Part shown: in pieces, positions 38,047 through 49,671 of the stretch
How the letters are laid out: each line of letters starts with the position of its first letter
Position numbering within the stretch: the first letter of the stretch is position 1
DNA from: Pycnopodia helianthoides
Lineage: Eukaryota > Echinodermata > Asteroidea > Forcipulatida > Asteriidae
Reading direction: 5' to 3'
Assembly (NCBI GenBank): GCA_032158295.1
Contig: CM063249.1
Location: 9,377,195 to 9,441,194, forward strand
DNA length: 64,000 nucleotides
Made by a program: the position numbers and the translations under genes
The notes under the pieces: generated by a model
What the model was told of the DNA's origin: nothing
The model's database searches: none
The model's input: the letters and a program-made list of their open reading frames with translations, nothing else

Positions 38047-40285
38047 GGACAGACACCTCCCTATTCTTCCCAATTCACAAGGAACACACAAGAACTGCGA
38101 CCCATCAATGGACTCCCTAACAATACCCGCATCGGACTCTTAATCGTTCTCATCACTAGCCTGGTTGGCTGGTCCTTCAAGCGAGAGTACTTATCACCAG
38201 GAAGTACTCCCAATGAATTCGTTTCGGACTTCTTTTATTTTCCAAATCCACAAACAACACAACACACCACAATATGATCCAGATCACACTGAGCATTTTC
38301 CCACAACGTCAACTGTCTGACACCCCCTATTTCTGCACTAAGAAAAAAATCTCACTTCACACAGACAGCATGCAGTAGTACACAAACATTTCGTCTTCTG
38401 TTTGTGTTAAAGCTGAAGAATTGTTTAGAATGCTTGAATTGGTTACCCAAGGATACAGGTTTCCCATGGCAATCTGGAAGGTTATATAAACTGACCTCGC
38501 CAGAGATGGGGCCAACCCTTCCCCTTTTTTTTTTTTTTTTTTTTTGACAAGTTTAAGATTGACTTTAGTAGTCAGTGGTTAAGAGAGCCTGGGTCATATG
38601 TCTGCCCCTGACTTTGTCTTTGTGTGTTCAGGAAAAAGATTGATACAAACACGCTCTCGAAAAAACTAAAGCAATACAAAAAATTAGGGCTGCCTTATTG
38701 AAAAAACAGACACACCTTGGCACCAAGAGTTCATTTATCGATTTCCAATTCACCCAATACTACTCTCGACAAGCCTGTGTACGAAACAAATTCCTCTAGC
38801 CCTGGAAGAACTTGATCACGATGCTTACATTTATGTGCGCCGTGTTTGCACTCTGCAGCTGAATGATCATGTTTACCAAGTTACAGTCCAATTTTTGTAA
38901 AAAAGCATCCCCCATAAAATCCTGCAAAGTACATGTGTAAGATTGAACTGTGTGTGTCACATAGATCCGCTAAGTGCATGGCACAGTATATTCTTTCATT
39001 TTTGACTTTCTTTCCATTTTTTGTTTGTTTTGTTTTTGTTTTAGCCAATGACGTTTTTTTACAACCTTTGCAACAAAACTAATTCCTCTTAACCTGCATT
39101 CCAAACAATCTTGTCATCAAAACTCACCAGCAACTCTTGAGATTACGACAAGCTATCATAAAAAACCCCAAATAACAGATAATGTCAGTGAATGTCCTTT
39201 AGAACACAATCCTCCTTTTAGAAATCACCCGCAGCCAAGTAACCACCCCCTTATTTGTACAACGTCCAATCCCAGTCAGAATTTTAAGTGTGGAATATGC
39301 TAGCTGAACTATTTCACAAGTACACAGTACTCGACTTGTATTTTATATTCCCACAGAACAATGGCTTCTAGCTCAGAGGTTCCAAAAAAAATTATCGGTA
39401 AACTTGAAACCCCTGGTGCTTTTTTATTTCCTCAGTTGATGAGTTGTAACGACCAGCACAAGTGTTCTTTATGGTGAGGTTCCCATCATTAGATGACCCC
39501 ATAATTGCTTTTTGCGCAGCTTCTAAATAAAGAGCTGCCTAAAGATGGAACCTTGAGGGACTCAACAAAAGCCAGCTTACATACTGATCCTTCTGTGACG
39601 TACATCTCCACTGTGTTATTGGAACCACGCTATGTTTCCCCCATTCTCCATTTCATTGGTTTGTTTTTTTCCCAACAACGGGCGACTGAGGCTTTTTGGT
39701 TGATTACACATAGACTGGTTTATTAATATTGTGTGCCAAAGGAAAAAACAGGGGAAAAAAGAAAAAAAAACGCAGACAATTGATTTTGTTCTAAGAGAAA
39801 TTCATTGTAGTGAGTGGGGAAAACAAATTTTGATGTGAATTGCTTTTGAGAGTGAAACCATAGAGCAAAGAGAAACCATGTGACAAAAGAATCCCGCTGT
39901 TGTCATACACACTGCTGAACAAGTGTTGTTCAACTTACACGGCTGGCTTCTATATTCAAGTTCTTCAACGAACGCTGATGAAGTACCACGGAGATTAATG
40001 AGGAAGTACAGCACCGGTTTACGAGAGCGTTTAATCCTCTTCTTTACAGAAAACATCTTAAAAAACTGAAATTCGCCAAGCAAAAACCGTCTCTGTATAT
40101 TCCATTTTACTTGCCGTGAAGTAAGCTTTTGAATACCTGTTTTGATTATTTTCGAAATAAAGCTGCTACCACTGCTGTTCCCTCTCATTATCCAATCGTT
40201 ATAAATGTAAACATAAATCCACGATCCACTGTCCAGTCAAGGCAAGGATACCTGAAAGAAGAAATCTAAAACAATGGAAAATGGG
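38047..40285. other. Intron immediately downstream of the Musashi exon
   Basis: A T25-like run lies near 38525-38545. No Musashi exon completing RRM2 is recognisable here on the minus strand, and no other gene is supported. Confidence 0.5.
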
Positions 40286-40291
40286 ACATAC
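40286..40291 (-). other. Splice donor of the Musashi exon
   Basis: The exon ends GGCAAG and is followed by GTATGT on the minus strand, a close match to the metazoan 5' splice-site consensus. The splice falls between codons, directly after the FGK residues of RRM2. Confidence 0.9.
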
Positions 40292-40384
40292 CTTGCCGAA
40301 CTGTTGGAAGTAGTTCTTAAGGTCCTCTGGCGTTGTTTGTGCTGCTAAGCCACCGACGAATATTTTCTTCGTCCGTGTCACAGG
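40292..40384 (-). CDS. msi: Musashi-family RNA-binding protein, internal exon (start of RRM2)
   Basis: This 31-codon exon is read in phase 0 at both ends. It encodes a peptide starting [12 protein letters not shown] and ending YFQQFGK. The [11 protein letters not shown] block is the linker plus beta-1/RNP2 strand (KIFVGGL) of the second RNA-recognition motif of Musashi/Rbp6 proteins. The following residues fit helix alpha-1 ([15 protein letters not shown]). Musashi proteins are cytoplasmic translational regulators that bind UAG-containing 3' UTR motifs, with roles in neural and other progenitor cells. The exon stops just before beta-2, so RNP1 (RGFGFVTF) must lie in a downstream exon at lower coordinates; I did not find it in the window. 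RRM1 exons, expected at higher coordinates, were not found either. Flanking splice sites are strong. Related hnRNP A/B or DAZAP1 proteins share KIFVGG, but the VTRTKK linker points to Musashi. Assigning msi rather than the paralogue Rbp6 is less certain than the family call. Confidence 0.93.
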
Positions 40385-40431
40385 CTGCACAAGAAGAGAA
40401 AAAAAGAGAGAACAGAGTTTCACCATTAATA
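40385..40431 (-). other. Splice acceptor, pyrimidine tract and candidate branch point of the Musashi exon
   Basis: On the minus strand the exon is preceded by a long pyrimidine-rich run (TCTCTCTTTTTTTCTCTTC) and then TTGTGCAG. A TATTAAT sequence (40425-40431) places a possible branch-point A near 40426, about 42 nt before the exon. The AG fits a U2-type acceptor. The branch point is inferred from its position and the YTNAY pattern. Confidence 0.85.
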
Positions 40432-40599
40432 TCCCTGTGTTTAAATATTTCAAATTAACCTTTCTGATATGAACCTTGTTTGACATCACCCTATTGTGAA
40501 TCCTGACATTAAATTTTGCAAATATAAAAATAGATTTGCTTTTTCTTTTGTATACATTTCTGGTAATGAAACCAAGGGACCCTCAAAAGCGACTGTAAC

Positions 40600-40800
40600 C
40601 AGTACGCTTGAGGATACCAGTGCAGAGAGGACCAATGAAAGAAATGTCAGTTTTAGATGCGGGAGGAAAAACCCACACAATCAGGTTAGGTCTGTAAAAA
40701 CCCAATCCACATGCAAGGCTCCAGTCCAGGAATCGAACCGGGGTCCACAGAGATGAAGAAACCACTGGCCCGACCTAAAATTTGTATTAGCCCGGCTCAT
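40600..40800 (-). mobile_element. tRNA-derived SINE fragment near the Musashi exon
   Basis: The minus strand carries a B-box-like GGTTCGATTCC (40732-40742) followed by a body with TGCATGTGGATTGGGTTTTT and CCTCCCGCATCTAAAACTGA, phrases typical of widespread deuterostome SINEs as I recall them. It lies only about 220 bp upstream of the exon in the direction of transcription. Confidence 0.65.
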
Positions 40801-40889
40801 GTGGTGATAAATCTTTGTGCTTTGTGACATGTAAAGGAACAGGTCTAATACTTCAAAACGTAGCTCCACATTATACCTTGCAGGAAAAA

Positions 40890-40968
40890 TACTGAGTGCT
40901 TTGAGACGCCCATCGGACGTGATAAAGCGCTATATAAGAACTGCGTATTATTATTATTATTATCAAAC
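40890..40968 (+). mobile_element. SINE 3' tail with (ATT)n
   Basis: Contains GATAAAGCGCTATATAAGAA followed by CTGCGT and an (ATT)n tail. This is a common 3' end of echinoderm and other deuterostome SINEs as recalled. Similar but inverted tails occur at about 36781-36830 and 62695-62760. Confidence 0.65.
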
Positions 40969-43900
40969 TTATGGTCAAATTTTGAAGGTCTCCTGAAAAA
41001 ATAACAATAATACTGCATGACAAAATCTTTTGATCAGCAAAACTGAAAGGGGAACCAGTCATGTAAGATTTGGGTGGTGACGTGCTTCATCAGATATGCA
41101 ACTTTGTAATTGCAACAACAAAAAAGGAAACGGTCAAGCCCACAAAAGTTTGTACATTGTTTTTCAGTTTATTGTAAAAGGCCATTTGTATAGTTTTAAT
41201 ATTGTTGTAACATATCCCAGTGTAATGGAGAATGTTCCTTTTGGAATGAAACAAGAAGTCAATCAATTTATATTAAAAAAAAAAAATTTTTTTTAAAGGA
41301 AATCAACCAATTAGCTGAAACGTCGCAAACAAAATGTCTGGTCATGTAAGCAAAACTTAACTTTTGAAAGCTTTGTCCTTGACTCTAAAAAATATAATTA
41401 ATAAAAAATAAGATACAAAATACTTCTAGAAGAACGCAAGTGATAAAACTTAATGATGCCTCACAAGTTACTAAAAGCACACAGTATTATTAGGCACTAT
41501 CAATAAAGAGGCTTTCTTTTCAATAAAAAAACTGTTTATGTCCTTTTTGCTACAGCAAAAATAGAACAGCAAACTAATAAATATTTGTTAGTTCTTTTTC
41601 ATGTGCATGTGTTGTAATTTCTATTTAATCACATGTACTAAAATAGCTCCATGGGATCTAAACATTCTAAAGTATTACACAGACAAAGTACAACATCAAT
41701 TATTCAAAGACAACAAAAAATTATAATTTTTTACAGTTCAACTTGTTTCATAACAACGGTGCCGACCACTTGATCCAATCAGTTCCAATTGTAACGGTAC
41801 AATTATTAGTACGGTTGAGGAATATTTCTGATCATTCAAAATCAGTCGGACAACTACTGCCTCCATTTTATACACACTAAAGCCCAATGTGAAACATGCA
41901 TTTGTTCATTATAGCAGAGTCTAGGTGCCATTCAAGCCGGGAACAGTATCTGATAATCAAGTCCTTTATGGCTTTTTATGAGGCTTTTGTGTGTTGGGGA
42001 TTAACATTGTTACATATTGTGAAAGACCGGTATCCATCTCTTGTATTGTTCTGTCGTGTCATGGTCCTTTGTAATGATTGTAACCAGACTCTTGTCGCCT
42101 ATTTTTAACTCCTCCTATCTAGTAATTACCTCACCTTTTTTTAATGAATGTATTTTTGGATGTTGAATTTCGATGTTTTTTAACGTGGACAATAAAACAC
42201 ACAGAAGATAACCGACCACCTTGTTTCTTAAAGTATTTACACACAAATGCATGACACCAAAAATGAGGCTGAAAGGATAGTTTTAGTCTGGCCCATTTCT
42301 GAACATGGGTCACTTATCATAACTGTATACCCGGGAACCTGACCACACAACAAAAATTGGCACAATGTTAAGCAAATGTGTTTAACATGACTGCATAGTG
42401 CCCAGGTCAGCCTAATTTGTAAGATTGTCATTTAGGGCATGACTAATACATGGTGTACTCTTTGAGGCATACAGGAGTTCATCACATACAGGCTTCCTTC
42501 ATGGTTTATGTAAAAGACCAAACCATATCACACCACCAATGTAAGATCTGCATCTCCATGTCACCATTCCATTATTCAGAGAGGGCTTTCATTTCTTCTC
42601 CTCTTTTTTTTTTTTTTTTTTTTTTTTTGGAGGGGAGGGGGGGGATATGCGTCTATTTATAACATCACACTTGCATATGTAGAGAATAAGCCATGGGTGT
42701 TAAATCACAAAGATGCTAGACATACAATGGGCTCTTTGATAGTATGTATGGTTTATGAGGTAGCCTTAAAGGAGGTCAACAACTTCTTTTGGAGGAAAAA
42801 CAAAATCAATTTTTGATGTTAAATCTGGAGACTCGCTTCTCGTGTTTTATCTTTTATTTAATAGGACTGACGGTTAACGCCAACTGGCCTGAGACACATT
42901 TCCCTCTGAAATACTGCCATGCCCAAAGAATGTCCACCACAAGACTCTTTCAAATGAGCTCAATTAATAGACCGTGTAACCTGTGACATCACGTGTTTAC
43001 AAAAGAGCCACAGAGCCTTGACTTCCTGCAGGAACGATTTGTACACGGCTCAATGGAAAAAACAACAAATCTTATATTTTATGGAGATTGCCCATTTCTG
43101 ATTTTTTATCAACTTTTGATAACAAAGAAAGGGTGCCGGCTCAAAAACTTGTTCAGCTGTTACTTTTTTTAAGTCTTTAAACTTATGACACAAAATGTAG
43201 AATAAACTCCCACATGACCAGTGCAGTATTTTGCCTTCCAGAAAGGCCCTAGAATGTACAAGGTTACAGTTTTTGTAAGCAAAGGTTATGATCTATATAA
43301 ACAACAACAAAATGTGCTCAAATCTGTGACAAAACGCCATCATCGTTTTTCTTAAAAGCATGACCATCAATTGGGGAAAAATCCTCCAGGTTGGGGCCTT
43401 GCTCTATGGCTTGACTAAGCGCATGACATTTAAATTATATTGAAAAACACAGAACTGCAATGAAAATCCAATAATCTGTCATGCCTTTAAAGAGAAGGGG
43501 AGGGGGTGCAATTGATCATTCACTGAACTTAAATTCCACAGAGGTCGTAACCCGTCCCAATTTGCATGAGAAATGGTCGCCCATTTTTGTATGCATGATT
43601 GCAGACCCCAACAAAATTGGTCCCAAGTCTACCATGCCGTATGTGTACATACAGTTTGTGTATCTGACACAAGAGGGACACTGGTTTGGCAAGATCAAAA
43701 TGAGTGACCGTGCACTGTTTTCATGAAGAAGAAAAAAACACAAATGAGGCAAAAAATGAGACATAAATGAAGAGGGGCTATAGTAAGCAGATTGATGAGG
43801 AGAAAGAGAAAAAAAGAACAAGTAGGCGGTGGCTGAGAAAGACGTCGACGATGCACGGCAAACCAAGCACCAAGATGAAAGACTAGTTTCCGGGAGGGAA

Positions 43901-44776
43901 GAGGGAAGGGGGTCGGGGAGAAGAGAGAGCAGAGGCAGGAGAGGCGGGGTGATAACAGAAGAGATGAATGCAGAATGGCAATGATTAGAAGATGAGAATG
44001 ATGGTCGGGAGATGGGAGGCGGTTAAGAAGGTTGAAAAGCTCCAATCAGTTTATCCACTCTTGGAACACTTACGCTAATGGGGCATTATCACTTACAACC
44101 CTTCCAGTGCAATTGACACAATGTGTTTACAGGGGGGGGGGGGAATCTACTGCACCAGAATTCAGAAATAGAGTTTGACGAAGCATCCATGCCCCTGGGT
44201 GGCTGTGAGGTATTTTGCAAATAGATACGTGCTGCTTTATTTCATTAGCAGTTATTCAGAATGAAGAACCTGACAGTTCGTAGGATATGAATGTCTGGAA
44301 GCACAGTAGTCTCAACTGAATAGATAAAAGCAGGAATCTCAACATCGGTTTTACTAATTGATTTTTTTCTTCTTCTCAGTCTTAGTCTTACGACCTCAAT
44401 CACCCCCAAAATCCTCTGGATCCCACAGCATTTCAGTTTGATTTTGATGGACTCGCCCATTTTACTAATGTTATCAAAGTCTAAATATTAGGTGTTGAGT
44501 TACCTTAGGCTGGAGGACTTTCATTGATTCGGGACAGTTTCTAACTGAAAACACAGGGGAGTGAGTTGACTCAATTTATAATTACTGAGGATCTGAGGCA
44601 ATTGTTGCCAGGTTCCCTTTCTACAGTAATGATTATCATACCAATGAACACAACAGAGACCAGACTTAATTCACTTTCAGCCTCACTGTGATAGCACTGA
44701 AGATCGCTGCACCTCAAGGAATCTAGCTATCACGTTCACAGTGAAGAGCTAAGCAGCGGGGGTATACATCTTTAAC
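40969..44776. other. Intronic stretch with a pyrimidine/purine-rich zone
   Basis: 42604-42628 is a T25 run followed by G-rich sequence. 43726-44040 is strongly purine-rich on the plus strand. G12 lies at 44132-44143. No exon or RNA gene is recognised; Musashi RRM1 exons were looked for here and not found. Confidence 0.5.
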
Positions 44777-44934
44777 GCGGTGCTACCATCTTGATTTCCT
44801 CCCATGCAAATCAATGTAGCCAAACAGAGGCTGGAAGGGGAAAAAAATAGTCTGCTTCCTTTTTGTACAAATGAATATTAGACTCCATTGCTGCTATTGG
44901 ATACAGGAAACATGACCAAGATGGTGGCAGCATG
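44777..44934 (+). mobile_element. MITE-like element, family G (copy 1)
   Basis: Ends GGTGCTACCATCTTG and CAAGATGGTGGCAGCATG form an imperfect terminal inverted repeat. It shares AATCAATGTAG, GAGGCTGGAA and TTCCTTTTTGTACAA with 63590-63749. Confidence 0.75.
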
Positions 44935-47397
44935 TTAGAGGTTTATAGGACAAGGGCCGACTCAAAACGAGGTTCACACTCTCCGCTAGTAGACACGGCC
45001 AAGACTTGCCGGGCTTGTTATCTTTACAGATATTGGATGGCTTGTATATTGATCAGTTAGAGAGCAACCGGGGCAGAAGGCCAATTAAGGACCCAGAGAG
45101 CGAACTTGTTATCCTGTGCTTTAATTAAATAGCTATTATTTCTCTGTCCCGGTATAACCTTGATATTTCCGATATACACACGGTCAGGGCCCTCGCTCAT
45201 AATAAATGAGTATGATATAAATTATGCAATCCATGTTTCATTACTAAGTACTAGCCAAGGATACTGTGACTGTAGTTTATTATATAGCAGCAACCTACAA
45301 CGTAACAGTGTTAAACCACTGGCACTACTTATAACAAAATTGAATCATATCCAGTTTGATAGAAATGCAGTACACAAAACTAGTTGAAGGTTGTGTGGCG
45401 AACAGACAAAGCATTATGCAGCACTTACAGTCTTTTAAAACGTGTACAAGTCTCTAAATTTGTATAAATGTTTAATTCAACCTATAGAGAAAGTTTCTTT
45501 TTGTATAAACATTTGTGGAGGAAAACATCAAAAATCATAAGATGTGTTATATTTTTGCAGCGGTTTTACTTTGAGTACGACAAACAGAAGAGAGAAAAAA
45601 ATTTGCAAGTCAAGAATGTATCCCCTGATGGGTGGTGTTTTACTTCGCGCCGCCGTGTTCATATAACTGTTAAATTGGCCAGCATTACAGCAGATTTGTT
45701 TCAATTTGACCCAGTGAGAATAAATAAAGTAGAGCCACTGAGTGTGTTCATGATTTACAGCATCGGGGACAATGTCAGGTAATGATATTCCATGACTGTG
45801 GATGACATTTGTGGCAGGGCAGTGGGGGACCTCATCTGGCCCGATGTTCAATCCAGACCTAAGGATATCAAAGCCGTTGCAATACTCTCCTCCTCGAGAG
45901 CGAACATCTCTCCATTTTCAAGTATTTCAAATAACCAGAGCGGATCGGGTTTTAGCATTCCCAAGACCTTTTTTAATTCTATTTATGGGGATTTCATATT
46001 GACATGTTTTGCGTGCCGATGTGGCCAGCCATTGTGTAGCTGATGGCTGCCCTTCTGCACTGACACAGTTGTTAAGTGCCTGCCATCCTTACACGCAGCC
46101 TTGCAATTTGATTTAGCTCCGGATCAATTGACGTTGTGAACCGTGTTATCCCTCTAGTGGTGGAAGGCAGCCAGTGTCCGTATGACTGCACATTTTATCG
46201 TACATTTCATGAGAGCAGTTAAGGCAAACACGCACTTACGAAAGGAACCCAAACTACGGGCAAGTTGTCTGTATTCAACACATACAAAAACCCTTCCTCT
46301 GCGGAAGTTACAAAAACAAAATTAACCTGCATTGAAAGCGCTTCCACATACTGGACGTTAGAAATCAATACATTTTGCAATTTATGCAAAACTGTGGGAT
46401 TTTTTTCTTTCTGATCAAAGATCCCAGCCACACCCTCGCCAATGCAGTGCATTTCATGACAAACTCCTCTAAAATTAACCAAAGTCAAGCGTTACACCCT
46501 GATTAATGTCACCACGCATGGAAAAAACAACCACTCTTTATCTTTAATCCTGTTTCATTACCATCCATCCGCAAGGCCCCCCCCCCCTTCCTCAACCCTC
46601 ACTTAAAGGTATTAACTTGTCTTAAACCATCCATAACACTTGAGGCAGAACTGTTTCACTTTATACCATTGAGCCTGACATTAATATTTATCCAGCAAGG
46701 ATGGCCTTATCTCAGCAGCTTTCTCAAGTGTTTTCTAAATAAGCTAAATTTTCGTTTGAAGTGACAACAAAGACTGGGAATCACTCCCTGGTTCTCATCA
46801 TCTGTCAACTCTAGAGATTCTTAGGGCATTGACATTGGGTCAAATTCAGAGAAGAGGGAAAAATAAACTGAGACCGCTCCCCGAGTGGAGATGTAAAATA
46901 AGCAGGCTTTGAAACCAAGCAGTGGCTGACTGCCCCGATTACATTCTCTATTACATTGCGGTGTGGGGACTGCAAACACATTAAAGATCAACCGAGGCCA
47001 AAGCTCGGCGAGGCAATCGTTCGAAACCAAAAATGAGCACGGACACCGAGAGAGTCACAAACAACAAGTCTGCAGCGCAACTTTTTTTTTATGGGCTTAG
47101 CAACTTTGAGGATTCATTGAGTTTAGTATAGGGCTGTATATTTTGATCTTTAACGACCCAATTCACCTGAAGTTGTTATATGAAAAATCTTGCTCGCCCC
47201 ATTTTGGAGTCAGTTTCCTATTTGTTCCCTATGCTTGTGTATTTCATAGTGCACTCCATATGCATTTTGACTTTCAAAATAGCAGACAGTTACTGCATGT
47301 AACGTCAGTGCAATGGGTCCATAAAAACTCGCTTAGATAATATATCCACCGACAATACAAACTTGTTGAAAAGCCGTTACTATCCCAGCCCTGCCCA
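44935..47397. other. Intronic stretch with one exon-like block
   Basis: 45561-45778 on the plus strand is bounded by an acceptor-like TTTTTGCAG and a donor-like CAGGTAATG and is open throughout (see findings); it has no recognised domain. C10 lies at 46577-46586. Nothing else is supported. Confidence 0.4.
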
Positions 47398-47573
47398 TAG
47401 ACCTTATGTATGGGCATCATCAAACCACCATCATAGAGGTAAACCGATGATGAAACAAAGGAAACGCACAGATTTGTACGCGGGGCGCACAGCATTGGCC
47501 AATGAACATCTTCCTTTCGTCCTCTAGCTAGGCGAAGGCACCCTACTCAAATGACACCATGTGCATCAGGTCT
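47398..47573 (+). mobile_element. MITE-like element, family F (copy 1)
   Basis: It aligns end to end with 60366-60540. Shared blocks include ATAGACCTTA, CATCATCAA, CCACCATC, GATGATGAAACAA, GGAAACGCACAGAT, GGCGCACAG and the terminal GTGCAT-AGGTCT. The two ends are inverted copies of each other (AGACCTTATG versus CATCAGGTCT). Confidence 0.85.
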
Positions 47574-47793
47574 ATTGGTCCGAAGAAGGAGAATCCTCCA
47601 CAAAGGGCTCCTTTAAAAAGAACTGTTTTGAAAACATTCCAAAGCAAATCATAGTTGAACCCAATGGCCGCTCATCAAGTGCTCCTCTGTCTGGGCCCAT
47701 AGCCAGGCTCTGCCAACTTGAGTTTAACAGTCCCCATGACAATGTGATGTGTCCCATGCCCATGCAGGCATATCTAGCAAGAGTCACTACTGC

Positions 47794-48134
47794 TTAAAGG
47801 CCCTGTACACTATTGGTAAGATCGAAAAACACATGTTCACAGATTCACACATAACTTACATGATTTAAAGTAAGTAATGGTAGAAAGGGTTCCTTAAAAT
47901 ATTTCTGCCTAAAATGCTATCGTTTCTGAGAAACGAGTAAAACAATAGTAATTATCGCGCGCAATAGTTTGAAAAAACAGAAAACACATAAGATCTCTTT
48001 TCACTATTTTCTCGTGACCTCGATGACTAATTGAGCTCAAACTTTCACAGGTTTGTTTGTTCATGCATATGTTTAATCACACAAAATGTGGACACTGATT
48101 TTGAGCTGTTACCAAAAGTGTACAATACCTTTAA
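47794..48134 (+). mobile_element. MITE-like element, TTAAAGG family (copy 3, complete)
   Basis: Starts TTAAAGGCCCTGTACACTAT and ends in the near complement AAGTGTACAATACCTTTAA, with TTAA at both ends. The interior matches 31982-32374 in inverted orientation. About 340 bp, no coding capacity. Confidence 0.85.
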
Positions 48135-48497
48135 AGGAAGGGTATACCTGTGGTAATTACTCCAAAAATTAATGACCATAAAAAAACTTACTCCAAAGAT
48201 AAACTGCAGCTGTGGATAAGGTATAGCATTTTAAGAAACAATTCCCTTCAAGGGAATGGGGTTTTAGAGAGAGGGATTCAAAAACATTTCAATCTGAGAA
48301 ACATTGGGTATTCCAATTACAAATTATTTTTTTCGCGTGACATAACCATTCCAGATTTCCGGCAATATCATTTTTTTTTTAACGCTAACACCTTTTGAAA
48401 TGAAATTTTCACAGGTTAGTTTTATCATATATACCTACATTTATATAGAATTAAAACAATCGAAGGTTCCAAAAACCATCGGTGTACTTTGCCTTCA
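48131..48497 (+). mobile_element. MITE-like element, GTATACC family C (copy 3)
   Basis: Starts AAAGGAAGGGTATACCTGTG and ends ATCGGTGTACTTTGCCTTCA. The interior matches the copies at 32371 and 37469. It abuts the preceding element and shares one TTAA (48131-48134). Confidence 0.85.
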
Positions 48498-49235
48498 GGA
48501 TTAAGAATGTATGGTCAAACCTAACCAGGTCACTGGATGCATGGGAGAAGTTCAATGGTGCCTTCATTTACGAGTCTGCCTGCACTCTCGCAACCCAGAC
48601 ACATGAATATATTGATGGACTAAACTGTGAAATGTTTCAGCTCATTACAGTGGCTTGTAATGGAGATCAGTCCCCAATTGCCTTCGGATTGAACAGACTC
48701 CCTTCAATAATGTACCATACACCAGTCATCAAAATGGGATTTGGGAAAATTGTCCTCGCATTCGGATAAATCCTGGTATATAGAGTCAGATAAAGAAAAC
48801 CTTCACATCAGGATCTTTAAACACTTGTGCAACATGAACAAAAATTCAAAGACAAGTGTGCACACTTTATGTAACCCAACATGAAATATAACCCTGTAAA
48901 AAGTCATCAGAGTCACATGAAAATCGTGAAAAAGACATTTTATGTTTCACAGTTTTCAAACTTTGAGGTTTGGACTCGCCAGATCAAAACTAATAGCCCA
49001 AATGCATGTGGCGCGCAAAGAATTCTGGGTGAAATTCGAGTCCAAGCAACACCAGCAACCATCATGGTGCACTGATATGGAAGCAATCTGGTACAAGACT
49101 ACAAACCCTTGTATACAAACCCTTGTAAAATACAGCATGGCAGCTTGATTCTTTAACTGTACTCAGTTTCCCAAGGAAAAATGCGGTACATTCTTTTAAG
49201 ACCGCGCTTGAGCATATGGGCTATTTATTGTTTTA
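48498..49235. other. Intronic stretch, possibly more MITE-derived sequence
   Basis: A 95-codon plus-strand frame (48482-48769) starts inside the MITE end and has no recognised domain. 48880-49000 has weak resemblance to the sequence before 4088 (TTTGGACT, AGATCAAAA), suggesting a longer element around the next feature. Confidence 0.4.
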
Positions 49236-49340
49236 CTCATTTCTCAAAAGCTATAGCATTTAGAGCAAGAATATTTCAAGGGAAGGTTTCCCCACCATGA
49301 CCATCTTTATACTATCTTAAGTCGGTTGCAAATCTGCATG
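49236..49340 (-). mobile_element. MITE fragment, TTAAAGG family (copy 4)
   Basis: Shares CATTTCT, AATATTTCAAGGGAAG, TGACCATCTTTATAC and AAATCTG with 4088-4190, and the same order of motifs with the interior of 31982-32374. Terminal repeats are not seen. Confidence 0.6.
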
Positions 49341-49623
49341 GAGATTGTGTGTTGATTTGGGTTGGTAACATTAAGTCCTTTCATACTTTTCAAAACCATT
49401 GATTAAAGACAAAGTTAAAATTCAATGTATCTAAACTGAGGCTTGGTCTATTATTAAGCCGCGCTCACCTCGTTTTAATAAAGGGCTCAAGGGTACCGAG
49501 TGTCCCTCTAACATGAAGGCTAGCGCCGCTGAAAAGCGAACCTTGGAACCAGTCAATGGAGTGGGGGCTTGAACACAAAGGCAGACCCTTGGGTGCCAAC
49601 AATGGGAACCAGTTATTCAGGTC

Positions 49624-49671
49624 TTTCATGTGATTAAAGGCTTAACACCTTTCTTAGTCTCAGATCAATAT
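49624..49671. repeat. 48-bp direct repeat, left copy
   Basis: TTTCATGTGATTAAAGG, one differing base, then TTAACACCTTTCT and TCAGATCAATA. Matches 51536-51583 closely. The core AAAGG-TTAA-CACCTTT is itself a near palindrome. Confidence 0.75.
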
